From Xylogone sp. PMI_703 (Eukaryota; Ascomycota; Leotiomycetes), in contig JAJTUQ010000002.1 in NCBI GenBank assembly GCA_021399445.1, forward strand, positions 2,542,001 to 2,606,000: DNA of 64,000 bases. Reading direction: 5' to 3'. The first letter of the stretch is position 1; every line of letters begins with the position of its first letter. Under the pieces are notes generated by a model. It saw only the letters and a program-made list of their open reading frames with translations. It was not told where the DNA came from and searched no databases. Below, in pieces: positions 36,149 to 47,977 of this stretch. The position numbers and the translations under genes were made by a program.

Positions 36149-37745
36149 TCAGTTCGTCTTTTTCTTCAAGTTATCTTTTCCCTTTGTGCTCCCGCTTCCA
36201 TAGCCATCTCTTTGCCATACCTGTACCAAACGCCACAAAATCCAAGCAAAACCAAGTAATATAACAACAGTTGTCCCTATTTCAACGCTCTTGCTTTTGT
36301 CAAGGTCAAGAACTGGGACACTGATAGTGTTTAGAAGTCTGCCAGCATCTCCATCTGCGGTTGGTGACAGATGATAAAACATTGTTTTAGGCCCGAACAG
36401 GCCATCATATCCAAGATTCACACGGTCAAACGGATTTATCGGAAATTTACTACCCTCGTCGGCAACGCATGCCCAAAATACCGCCGGGTAAGGAACATCT
36501 ATTGGTGATTGACCAGTTGTGTTAAAAGTAGGAACAAGGTACCTTAGATGTAGTGGTATTTGTGCTGTCCAAGCATCATCCGAGTACCTTTTTGGTGGAG
36601 CAAGTTCTAGTAACATGCTGGAACCCCACAGTTTCATTGCGTACTCTGGAGCCTCTAGATCCACAGGTGAGCTGATGTGGTGTATGGCTGTCAGATTTTT
36701 AGATGCCATGAATAAGTGGTCGGAAAGTTGATATTTGTCTGCGAAGATGGTTCGGGGCAGAGTGAGATATGTGAGGAGTGAACATGTTTGCTCTTCATTA
36801 GGTATCTTACTAGAACTGATCTGAAGCTCTAAGGTTGGATGGAGGCCAGTTGGCTGGAGAAAGGAGGCTGAAAATGTCGATGGCGATGAGTGGTGTCGAG
36901 CAGGAAATGAAAATAAAGTTGGTGAAGGTTTGTGATCTTCTCCAACCACGGTGAGAAACCCACCAAGTGATAGTTCTTCTATTTCCTGTGGCTTCTCGGC
37001 TGATAGTATGCCTACTTCAAGTCTATTATTTTGCAACTTCCGTAAGTCTAGGTCCCATATTCGGGGTGACCAGAAAGCTGTTAGTGTTAAGGCGTGAGAT
37101 ATTGCATCGAAATCAATATCCACAGAGTCTGCCTGGAGGAGATTCTCGACACGTGACAGACAATATTTGTCACTCCTGTCACATAATTTATGCCTTAAGT
37201 AGTCTACTAAATCATCTAGACTCTCCAGAGGCTGGAAATACTGATTCGCTGCGGAAAGAGAGAACCGATCAGTAGGCAGGGCTGTAAATGATTGCTGGCC
37301 ACACAGTTAGTCATGAGGAGTTCGAACTGGAATGGGGCAATTACATCAAATGATTCACAGTCAACAGTTCCGAAAATTTTCTTTATGAGTGAGCATAAGA
37401 GGTCTCTATAGAATCTTAATTTAGAACTACGGGACCCCTTATAGATACTCACGAGTTAGTGGTATTTTGCTGCGGAGTATAAAAGATATGGAGCCCTGGA
37501 GAAACTCTTGATACAATTGGTGGGATTGTTTCATATGGATTTGGACTAGCCCATCGTATATGTATTTCGTAACTACTCTTCAAGACACGGTAAAGTTCTT
37601 GAGGGAGAGACTCGAAGCTAAATGTCACTCGCTCTTGTCTGGCACCACGAAGGTTCTTCGCCAAGATTGATGTTTGAGTAAGTTGTAGCTGGCTTGGATC
37701 ATAAGCGTCTTCCGGTCTCTGAAGAAAAGTGATTCTCTGCCGCAT
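36149..37745 (-). CDS. PBN1: GPI-mannosyltransferase I regulatory subunit Pbn1 (PIG-X)
   Basis: Three exons, 37745-37453, 37405-37305 and 37248-36149, with introns of 47 and 56 nt; 497 aa. Pbn1/PIG-X is an ER membrane partner of Gpi14/PIG-M, needed for adding the first mannose to GPI precursors. The N-terminus MRQRITFLQRPEDAYDPSQL is typical of fungal Pbn1. The PIG-X core contains GLHPTLELQ, YLTLPRTIFADKYQLSD, PLHLRYLVPTF, YPAVFWAC and NPFDRVNLGYDGLFG. A single C-terminal span (TVVILLGFAWILWRLVQVW) is followed by a basic lysine-rich tail ending KKKTN. The ATG at 37745 was preferred over the longer frame because of this family match. It is head-to-head with SARAF (321 bp apart). Confidence 0.92.
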
Positions 37746-38066
37746 TTTTGGCGGAATTGTCCCGAATCTGGGACAAATATTATTCGTATGGTTAGTAGAC
37801 CGGTAGTCAATGATGATAATACCGGCAGTATTTGTTTCCTGAAGGCGGTGAATCAACGCGGCAAGGCTGAATACGCGGCGAGGCACCCTCGGCCCCCCTC
37901 TTGGTGGCGGGAGCCTTGTGCACCATGAGTAGTAGCCTTAACATCTAACCAATAAACCAGAACAAGTGATCTGTCCTTTATTAGATCTGCTGTATACATA
38001 GGTCTTTGATGGGTGACAACTTTTGATCAACCGTCTTGGTATGAAAAAGGGGAAGATAGTCACATA
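37746..38066. promoter_or_regulatory. Bidirectional promoter region, PBN1 / SARAF
   Basis: A 321-bp interval between divergent ATGs of two ER-membrane proteins. No distinct motif stands out. Confidence 0.5.
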
Positions 38067-38975
38067 ATGCTGTTTCTGGAATTTCTCTATCCATCATTTC
38101 TAGCCTTATTGGCTATTTCGTCATTATCTGCAGCGGCAAAATCCAGGCCAAAAAATGCCGTTCTTCTCTCAAACGTGAAAACACTTACTCTTCGTGCGAA
38201 TACCAAGACATCTCATCGCCGCGTATCTGCAATTCCACAGCTGAAATGCATTGGAGGGAGCGGCCGCGGTTTATACGAAATCGATGTTATGCGCTGCACG
38301 AATCAAGGATCCGATTATGATGATGAGAATATTCAATGGTCCTGTACTGCGAATCTACCAGCTGAGTTCAAGCTGGGAAGTACGGATGTCATATGCGAAG
38401 GATATGATAGTCCAACGGACCCGTACATCTTGAAAGGTAGTTGTGGCGTCGAGTATAGACTGCTGTTGACGGATAAAGGCGAAGAAAAGTATGGGAAAGG
38501 TGGAAGAAGCCTTTTTGGTGGAGATGATAGTGAGGGAACATGGGCTAGTATATTATTCTTGATTGCATTCGTCGCTATTGCAGGATGGATAATATATTCC
38601 ATGTGCTACGCTGTCCGGAATCCGACTACTAGGAGACCACCACGAGTAGGAGGCGGGGGAGGGGGATGGGGTGGTGGTGGTGGTGGTCCTGGGGGAGACC
38701 CTTATGATCCCCCACCTCCATATCCTGGAAAACGATACAGTGAAACTAGACAGGAAGGATGGAGGCCTGGATTCTGGACGGGAGCTGTTTCAGGAGCCGC
38801 GGCCGGATATATGGCAGGCAATCAACGAAGAAATAATCAGGCTGATCCATGGCAGAGTGGCAGCTCCTGGGGAGGCGGCCCAGCTTCCAGATATGGTTCG
38901 AGTTCGAGTTCCAGCTCAGGCTCTGGATCATCAAGGCATGAAAGCACCGGCTTTGGCTCAACTAGTCGACGATAG
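38067..38975 (+). CDS. SARAF: SARAF (TMEM66, DUF1183) ER calcium-entry regulator homologue
   Basis: Single exon, 302 aa from ATG 38067; the frame's upstream GTG at 38013 was not used. A signal peptide (FLYPSFLALLAISSLSAAA) is followed by a lumenal domain with the family pattern VKTLTLRANTKTSHRRVS, LKCIGG, DVMRCTNQGSDYDDENIQW and KLGSTDVICEGYDSPTDPY, including paired cysteines. One clear transmembrane span (WASILFLIAFVAIAGWIIYS) precedes a cytosolic tail that is Gly- and Pro-rich (GGGGGGWGGGGGGPGGDPYD) and then Ser-rich. In animals SARAF inactivates store-operated Ca2+ entry. Fungi lack STIM/Orai as far as known, so the role here is not established. Confidence 0.9.
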   Translation: MLFLEFLYPSFLALLAISSLSAAAKSRPKNAVLLSNVKTLTLRANTKTSHRRVSAIPQLKCIGGSGRGLYEIDVMRCTNQGSDYDDENIQWSCTANLPAEFKLGSTDVICEGYDSPTDPYILKGSCGVEYRLLLTDKGEEKYGKGGRSLFGGDDSEGTWASILFLIAFVAIAGWIIYSMCYAVRNPTTRRPPRVGGGGGGWGGGGGGPGGDPYDPPPPYPGKRYSETRQEGWRPGFWTGAVSGAAAGYMAGNQRRNNQADPWQSGSSWGGGPASRYGSSSSSSSGSGSSRHESTGFGSTSRR

Positions 38976-39263
38976 TAAGGTCAATAACAACATCTACTGA
39001 ATGTAACAGTCATTTCAGCATTGTTCTTTAGTGTACATGATCCAACTCCTCTAACTGGAGAGCCTTAATTGATATGCTGCATCGATGACAGCCTAAACAC
39101 GAAGAAAATCTGATGTACACCGGATATCTCTGGAATTCCCATATGAACGTCCACTAATTCCGCAGAACCATCTGGTTTGCACCCCGTTGAAACGCCAGAT
39201 ACCACATAACTCCCATTAGCCAAACATATTACCAAAACAGTACTGAACAGGTAAATCAATCAA

Positions 39264-41853
39264 TTACATATGAGCAGTCATGACGTCCATCTTGTCGAAA
39301 GATTTTGCGCAATTGGGGCATTTCCGCATGCGGTTTGCGATGCGATCCTCAACACAATTGTTACAGAAGAGATGGCCACAAGTCTTTAGAATAGTGTTCT
39401 TGAAATCTTTCCGACATATTGTGCAAAGTGCAAGAGTCTGTAAAGGCAATGTTAGTAAAGCAGTTTTTGTCAACCTAGAAGTGCACTTACCCTAAGCATT
39501 TCTTCTTCACCGGACTGATTGCTTAAACTCTTTGCCTTCCACGAGTCTCTATCCTTTTGTACCTGCTCATAACGGGCACGAAGTTGCTCCAGTTCGAGTT
39601 CTAATGACTGCAATCTTTGCTTGGTGGTAGCGTTTCCTCCATCCTTCGCCTTCAGAAGATTTGTAAGGTCTACAACCTGAGCCTTCAAAGTTTCAGCCTT
39701 GCTGACTGCCTCCGAGCTCGCCAATGAGTGTTTCTTATTTTCCGTCGCCAGGGAATTATTTGCTTGTCTCAGATCGCTCAACTGCTTCTCAAGATTACTG
39801 AGTAGGGTGCGATTTGTGGTTTCGACCTCTTTCAGCTGAGTAATAATTTCAGAGCTCTTCGCGTTTTGCGCTCTAAGAGTCCTAACTTCACCAATGCGAG
39901 TATCCATATCTTTTCGAGCGGCGAAGTATTTCTGGTCCGCTTTAGCTTTCTCTGCAAGTAAAATTGACACCTTTTCTTCAAGGGCTGCAAAATCCATGAC
40001 TTTCTTATTCGAAAGCGCCATGACTCTTGTATATGCGTTTTGCAGGGCAGGCATTTCCTTGTTAATAGAGGAGAAACTATGTTCCAGGATTTGATACTTC
40101 TTGCGAAGCTCTTCTAGGGCCATGGTCTCAATTTCAGAGCTGGGCACAGAATCTAATGCATGTTCTCCATGCTGTACTCGCAATCGCTCTATCTCAGCCT
40201 CCAAAGCCGTAATGCGGTCATCCTTCGCTGCGAGAAGTTCTTTTAGCTGATCACTAGCCGTTTTGTCCTGGTCCTGACTGGCCTTTCGTACACTGAGATC
40301 TGCAAGCAGTTCGTCTCTAGCGGATCTGACCCTTGTAAGGTCGGCCTCAACTCGTTGCAGCTGGCTTTCTAGCTCGCTAATAGCACTTTCGGACTCACTC
40401 TCGAGCTGCGTTCGATAAGCTGTTCGCTCAGCTTGGTATTTTTCTGCCTCTTCTCGCAGTTGAATGTTGGTGGCCTCCAGATGATTGATCCTCTTAATGA
40501 CTTCTTCGTGTTGGTTTCGGAATTGCTTAAAGAGTTCAGTTCGGGCATAATCGTCTTCACTAAGATTAGAAAGCTTTGTATTGGCCGCGGTGAGCTGTTC
40601 GGTCAAGTTCTTATTCTCTTCCATGATCTTCTCTAGTTGCTCCTGTTGTTTGGCTACTGTTGCTGTGGCTTCATTAAGAGCAGACTGGGATATTCCCCTT
40701 TCTTCCGTGATGCCGTTCGTCATTTCAGTATCTACACCGTTTTCGACACCTCCAATACCACTGCCTGCACTGTTCCCTGTGCCTGCAATTGCCTGCGCTT
40801 CCAATTTTGCAACTGCTGTGCTCTTTGCCCGGTCAAGTCGTTTTTCTGCCTTAATATAGCGTAACGAGGCAGTTTCGAGGCGTTCACTCAATTCATTTTT
40901 CTCAGTTTGCAGTCTATCAACCTTGACCGCAAGTTCCTTATGGGAGGCCATCAACTTGTTTATTTTAGTTTGGAGATCCTGGACATCGACATTGATTTCA
41001 CCATTCGACGCAATGAGTCGACTGAATATCGCCTGTAGTTTCGCTTTGATTTCCTTGCTTTTCGCAGAAAGATGGTTGGAAAACTCCTCTGTGCCTTTAA
41101 AAGAGAGTGCTGTACGTAATGATACTATATATGCGTGAGTAACAGACGAAACAATATATAACAAAAATATAAACCCTTACCATCCGAACTGGTGTTTGGA
41201 AGCTCATTTTCGGCTAGGAGTCTGACTTCATCAAGGAGCTGCTAGGGTTAACACTGCCCTGAGAAATATCTTGAACTCGAAGTTACTCACCTGTGTCCAC
41301 CAAGCATCGATGATCCGTAAGTGGTCATCATGATCTGCACTACGTTTTTGAAGTTCTTTCAATTGAGACTCAAGTGTAGCCTTCTCGCGTTTATATTCCA
41401 GCATTTGCCGGTAGATAGCATCTTTTTGATATTTCTGCAGGGTGACATGTCAGTATATCGTTATAATGTCGTTATCTTAGCGTATGCGACAATGCTGGGG
41501 ACGAATGGACGGGACTCGATTAAACGCTATACGAGGCTGAAGGGGAAAGGAATGCCAGGCTATGCAGGCTGTCGATGGCAAGCTGCGCATTAGCACTAGC
41601 CATAATAGATCGTAGAGTGTAGCACCAATAACTTGGAGAACATCGATCTATCATATACCACAACGAACGTCGATTGAGAAACAAACTGATCTCACAGCAC
41701 GTGCTAGGGGGTCACAAGGCTTACCTCGAGATCGTCCTTCCACGGCATGTCATTGTCCGCAGAAGACTTGCTGCTACCATTAACTGCTTGTCTCTTCGTA
41801 GGTGGAGCAAGGTCATCGGCGCCATGGCCGGCTGATCTCTTCCTATCCTCCAT
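39264..41853 (-). CDS. BRE1: Histone H2B E3 ubiquitin ligase Bre1
   Basis: Five exons: 41853-41725, 41434-41291, 41238-41181, 41109-39491 and 39437-39264, giving 707 aa. Bre1 works with Rad6 to monoubiquitinate histone H2B. After [22 protein letters not shown], almost the entire protein is coiled coil (heptads through exon 4). The C-terminal RING (C3HC4) is encoded mostly by the last exon: [20 protein letters not shown], then [19 protein letters not shown] and [13 protein letters not shown] at the end. The first intron, 290 nt, is far longer than others here and holds a CACGTG. At intron 2 the acceptor could be CTAG or the AG three bases on (ctagcag), which would add one Gln. It is head-to-head with BDP1 (408 bp). 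Confidence 0.93.
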
Positions 41854-42261
41854 CTTGATGAAAGAGGATGGAAGGGATGCAGCGGGGGTCGCAACCGGAG
41901 TCATCAGAATAGGCGCGCCAAATAGCTCATAAAATATACCACGAGAAGTGCCTTGTAAAACACTATACTCCACAGCCACTAATGGTTTCGATGATGTTGC
42001 AGCGCGATGGTGGCAAGAGGATGTTGATGTAAGAAAGTTGTTCGTACGCGGAAAGACGTCTCTCCCAGATTTAACCACGTTACCATATACGGGTTAGCGC
42101 AATTCGTTCTAGCGCAAAAACATATCTGATTCACTGAAGCGGCTGAATCTTCCTTATCACTCGCCCCCTCCATGCGAACTATCCAAGATCTCAGTCCTAC
42201 CACTCGTGCGAAATTGCAGCATACCAACAGCCATGCGGGAAAGTGAGCGACTATCACCACC
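41854..42261. promoter_or_regulatory. Bidirectional promoter region, BRE1 / BDP1
   Basis: A 408-bp interval between divergent start codons. In-frame ATGs upstream of the chosen BRE1 start (for example the one encoding [10 protein letters not shown]) could extend BRE1 slightly into it. Confidence 0.5.
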
Positions 42262-44238
42262 ATGAGTTCTATGATCAAAAAGAAGGGTGCCTTGAGCTTT
42301 AAGCCCAAGGCGCCGCAGATTAGAAGACCTCCAGCTTCAACTTCTACACCATCTTCCGCACGCCCAAGCGTCGAACGTCAAGTACAAGCCCCAGCTCCGA
42401 CCATAGTATCTACTGAAGCCGAGTCTGTATCTGCCACGTTTGTAGACAGTTCGGCTGAGAGAATAAGTGCGAGTCGGTCGAATGAAGCTCTGCAGACAGA
42501 AATTACAACTACATATTCGTCTTCTGCAGATTCCGCATCTAGCGACAAGACTGCAGTTGAAACAAGTGGGTTAAAAAGGAAGGCCATTACTGATGAACAA
42601 ACCGGCCAATTGGAACGTGCCAAAAAGAAACCAGCACATAATATCTCAACATCTGGTCTCAGGCATTCCGGCGAAACAATTCCACAAACAAGTCACACAT
42701 CATCTCAGACGAAAGAATCAACCCATTCCAAGACCCCTATTAATGCACCCTCAGATTCGGAGACTCCAGTCGCCCTACGATCAACTATAGATCACAATAG
42801 AGAAGAAACATCGGAGATACAATCAGAAGGTTTAAGAGGTGTAGGTCGGGGTGAAATAACAGTAGGTTTACGAGGACCCACTACTGGAGTTACCAACCTT
42901 GATGGGACAATTTCACAGGGTATTGCCGCCCCAGCTATAGAAGATGGTCCCACATCCTTATATCCAGACCCTACTACTTTGGGAGATGTTGACTTATCAG
43001 CCCTCGGAGGTGGCGAGGTCAATGAAGTCGCAAACGCCATTCCAACCGAACCTCTCAATCTACACGGGACATCAGCTAAATCCACGCTAGATATGACCGC
43101 AGCATCAGAAAACCGCAAAAAACAGACTCGTAAACGGCGGGTAGCTCAAAGCGAAGAAGCTGGAGATGTTAGAGCCACAATTGAAGCTCAGCCTAATAAG
43201 CCACGAAAAGCAGGGTTGGGAAGAAAGGCGTCTGAGAAGAAGAAGAAGGAACCTAAGGAAAGGAAGAAACGAAGAGCCGTCACCCCAGAAGGAGCAGAGT
43301 TGGATAAAATAGAGCCATCCGTTATTAAGATGGCTGAGCTTTGTCAAGACCTCCGCATTGGGAAGAAATTTAGCAAACACGATGAGATCAAGCAGAGGGA
43401 TATTCAAAGGAAAGCCAAAGCTAAACTAGCGACGCTTAACCCTGAATTAGCTGCACCTGAAGATGAATTAGGCAGAAGAGGGTCTGATACTGCAAATGTT
43501 GAGGCCGATGATGCAGAAGTTAGACCAGGTCTTAGTGCGGGTCCTCAAATGCGTGTAATAGATGGGCAAATTGTCCTTGATGATTCAACTCTTGTTCTGG
43601 ACAGGCAGAAGCGTGCAGCTGCGGAAGGAATGACCATGGAAGAAGTGGAGGAAAATGATTTCACTCGAGTGGTGACATCTGCCACGTACATGAAACGGGA
43701 AAAGGCGCAGGCTTGGGACGCAGCTGCGGAAGAGATCTTTTACAAAGGTCTACGTATGTTTGGCACAGATTTCCAGACGATATCGAAGATGTTTCCTCAC
43801 CGCAACCGCCGACAGATTAAGTTGAAGTTCAATCGAGAGGAGAGAGTTAACCCCGATAAAATTACTAAAGCTCTGGTTGGAGAACGGATAACTATTGATA
43901 TGGAGGAGTATCAATCGCTCACCGGACTCCAGTATGAAGAGGTAGCAGATATAGAAGCTGAACGAGCAAGAATTGACAAAGAGCACGAAGAAGAGGCACA
44001 GGCTCGCCTGGCGGAGCTTGCTGAAATTACCAGACAGAAGAAAGCAGCCATCCATGCCAACGCCGGTGGGAGAGGAGGAGATTCATCTAAAGAAAACAAT
44101 CCAGGTGCTGATGATGAGGACGGGAAGGCTAGTGCAGCATCCAAGTCCAAGAAGAAGTCAGCCAAATCCAAAAAGAAGAACATGCATAGCGTTGGTGGAG
44201 GCGGTGAGGAAGTGGAGGTTCTTGGAACCATTGCCTGA
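42262..44238 (+). CDS. BDP1: TFIIIB subunit Bdp1 (B'')
   Basis: A single long exon, 658 aa, starting MSSMIKKKGALSFKPKAPQIRR, which matches the N-terminal motif of fungal Bdp1. Bdp1 joins TBP and Brf1 in TFIIIB to recruit RNA polymerase III. The first 430 residues are mostly disordered, with basic stretches (KPRKAGLGRK, KKKKEPKERKKRR). The conserved core includes KIEPSVIKMAELCQDLRIGK and KHDEIKQRDIQRKAK. It is followed by the extended SANT/Myb domain (AWDAAAEEIFYKGLRMFGTD then FQTISKMFPHRNRRQIKLKF, about residues 484-535) and NREERVNPDKITKALVG. A Lys-rich tail (KSKKKSAKSKKKN) follows. The long plus-strand frame at 43973-44806 is a shadow of its 3' end. Confidence 0.94.
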   Translation: MSSMIKKKGALSFKPKAPQIRRPPASTSTPSSARPSVERQVQAPAPTIVSTEAESVSATFVDSSAERISASRSNEALQTEITTTYSSSADSASSDKTAVETSGLKRKAITDEQTGQLERAKKKPAHNISTSGLRHSGETIPQTSHTSSQTKESTHSKTPINAPSDSETPVALRSTIDHNREETSEIQSEGLRGVGRGEITVGLRGPTTGVTNLDGTISQGIAAPAIEDGPTSLYPDPTTLGDVDLSALGGGEVNEVANAIPTEPLNLHGTSAKSTLDMTAASENRKKQTRKRRVAQSEEAGDVRATIEAQPNKPRKAGLGRKASEKKKKEPKERKKRRAVTPEGAELDKIEPSVIKMAELCQDLRIGKKFSKHDEIKQRDIQRKAKAKLATLNPELAAPEDELGRRGSDTANVEADDAEVRPGLSAGPQMRVIDGQIVLDDSTLVLDRQKRAAAEGMTMEEVEENDFTRVVTSATYMKREKAQAWDAAAEEIFYKGLRMFGTDFQTISKMFPHRNRRQIKLKFNREERVNPDKITKALVGERITIDMEEYQSLTGLQYEEVADIEAERARIDKEHEEEAQARLAELAEITRQKKAAIHANAGGRGGDSSKENNPGADDEDGKASAASKSKKKSAKSKKKNMHSVGGGGEEVEVLGTIA

Positions 44239-45153
44239 CGCTGAAAGTAAAGGTCCGCGCCCATCTTGGGCCGTGTTGTTCAGCAATACCAATAGGCGGA
44301 GCCAGGACTTTGGCCATTGTAGCTATAACATGTCGATATTCCGAGAGAACCGCAGGAATACAGCACTGCGCAAGCAGATTTCACTGTGGAGCAATGTGCC
44401 TGGCGGTGCATGTGTGCTATCTAATTTAGCCTCGAGCCCTGCAGCAATCATCTGTGGCCCAGGCCAAGACCACCAGTCGCCGGGGTCATGGCGGGGTACA
44501 CGTGAAGTGATTTTCTATAAGAGAGAACTCTTTCGCAGTGCATCTTTCTGCCCAGATTCTCAGCATTATTCCGTACAGAAGGCAATTAAAATGAATCATG
44601 GTGCCATCTTCGCACATATCCGCGCGAGGCAAATAAAGAGCAGGGTAACAGGCCCGAACTGCCGTAGTACCAAGGACCTAGGCGTTGGCTTCTCAGCAGA
44701 AACTAGCTTGGTTCCGCCGAAGTTTACCCGCGACCCCGCCATCGTTAGGTTTCCGGGCAGATCGCGGAAGACCGGACGCCTCTCTAGCATCCTTTGTATC
44801 CCTTAAACTTTCGGTCTATACGGTCCGGAGGGGCCTCTTGTCACTCACCTCGTCTCCTGTTTTGACTCTGTGGATAATTGCATGGTCCTACACTAGCAAA
44901 CAACTAGAGCTGCCCAGGAACCACAGGTTGGAATCGAGCTACTCGATCTTTATATATACCCCAGGATGACCCCCCATTTTCTTTCCCCGTTCTGTTTTTT
45001 GAACTGGAGCAGTAGAGATTATTTTATCCAGTGTATTTAACCCTATCGAATTGGGGGGCTCTAACTTCCTTACTTTCATTTTACCCGCAAGACTGTTAAG
45101 CTGTGTGTTTTCTCCTTCTCTTCTTCTAATCCATATATTCTGAGAGCATCAGA
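44239..45153. promoter_or_regulatory. Upstream region of the beta-glucosidase gene
   Basis: About 0.9 kb without a supported gene. A TATA-like TATATA lies at 44951-44956, about 200 bp upstream of the GH1 ATG. A pyrimidine-rich leader (CTCCTTCTCTTCTTC, about 45110-45128) precedes the start, as is common in expressed fungal genes. Confidence 0.5.
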
Positions 45154-46733
<1,580 letters not shown>

Positions 46734-47150
46734 ACCTTAGTAATAAAAGTGGCCTTGTGCCGACTAGATATGAAGTTGAAAATTAGATAAGTGTTTCAAA
46801 TTTTATCATAACTAGAAGCATGGTATTACTATTGAAATAAGCCTATTGAACCTATGTAGCATGGGGTCTCTCTCTGTCCGTCTATGGGATCAGCAAAGTG
46901 TATCTTTCATCCCTCATTTGTTAACTATCGTTCACTGTGACCTTTTTTTGCCCATTTATGTACGCCTCAGCGCTCGAGTGACTGAACCACATTAAAGAAA
47001 TCATCCCTTCAGACAAGGGGAAGAGTCGAACCTGTAAGGCTTCCGTGTCCAAACCCCTTTGCCTATGCAGAAAGAAGAATAGGAAGATGGAACGTCCTGG
47101 ATGAAATTGAGTTCAAGACCCATCCTAACTCCAAAGGATTCCATCTCAAC
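46734..47150. other. Convergent intergenic region
   Basis: About 420 bp between the GH1 and GFA stops. A sequence resembling a tRNA B box lies near 47020 on the minus strand but does not fold as a tRNA (see rejected items). Nothing else is seen. Confidence 0.5.
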
Positions 47151-47977
47151 TCACAAACCACCGCTCATGACAGTCTCCCCGCCTTCAAAAGCATCCAACT
47201 TCCTCTTGCTACTACCCGCGTTCTCTCCGTCTCCTCCATCATCAGTCCACTCCACAATCTCCCATTCGACTCTTGTTCTTCCATCATTACTCCTCCTCTG
47301 GCCTTTTGACCGTCTAATCTTCCCCAATCTACTTCCCTGCACCAATGTCTCAAACCAAGGCACAATCTCCCTCTCCTCAATCTCTGGCTCCAGCTGATTG
47401 CTCTCCCCAATCACCACCGTCTCGGGACCAGTTCTCTCATCTGAATCTGAATCAAAAGCCTCCTTTGGTAAAACGCCCATGTCTTCGAGATCCCGTAGAT
47501 CGGGTCCCGTGAGGGAACCCAGAGTCAGGGAGATATAGTCTGCTTCGCTAGGTGGCGATTCGGACCAGTATGTCAATGGGGTGCCACAGAAACCGCAAAA
47601 GTAGCGTTTGCTGCTCTGTTCAAGAGGGGAAGTGTAACTGCGGCGTATGCTGTTGTGCGTCTCATCGTCGAAGAAGGCGTAGGTTGCGGAGTGGTACCAG
47701 GAAAGAGGGACGCGAAGCCATGCTGAGAGGGGGGTAGCTTGGGAACGACCTTTTTTGTACCAAAGATGTTAGACAATGTGGTTTGGTTTTTATTTTGAAT
47801 GGTTCTTTATTTGTTTTTGGAAGAAACTGAGGGTATTTTTTGGGATTGAAACTTACGGTGCAATGGATCGTTGTCGAATAGCACTTGAGGTACTTCTGTT
47901 GCGTTTTGAGGGATGATCACTGTATATTGGTTGCGGCCGCAGGAACAGCCCCCGCGAAGAGAACGGTGGAAGCTCAT
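47151..47977 (-). CDS. GFA (glutathione-dependent formaldehyde-activating)-domain protein
   Basis: Two exons, 47977-47857 and 47749-47151, with a 107-nt intron; 239 aa. The start MSFHRSLRGGCSCGRNQYTV carries the first zinc-ligand motif (CSCGR). After the intron, ATPLSAWLRVPLSWYHSATY and then RYFCGFCGTPLTYWSESPP supply the second cysteine pair (CGFCG). This is the GFA/CENP-V zinc fold; the bacterial member Gfa was linked to S-hydroxymethylglutathione, but most fungal relatives have unknown substrates. The C-terminal 100 residues are acidic then basic and not part of the fold. The correct second-exon frame is not the longest frame across this region, which runs through the intron in another phase. 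Confidence 0.88.

Noticed and set aside
43973..44806. 277-codon plus-strand open frame
   Set aside because: It overlaps the 3' end of BDP1 in another frame and then runs into noncoding sequence; no domain, low-complexity composition from the shadowed exon.
46980..47060. Possible minus-strand tRNA with a B-box-like GGTTCGACTC
   Set aside because: The bases flanking the loop do not pair to make a T-arm stem, and no matching acceptor or anticodon arm is found.
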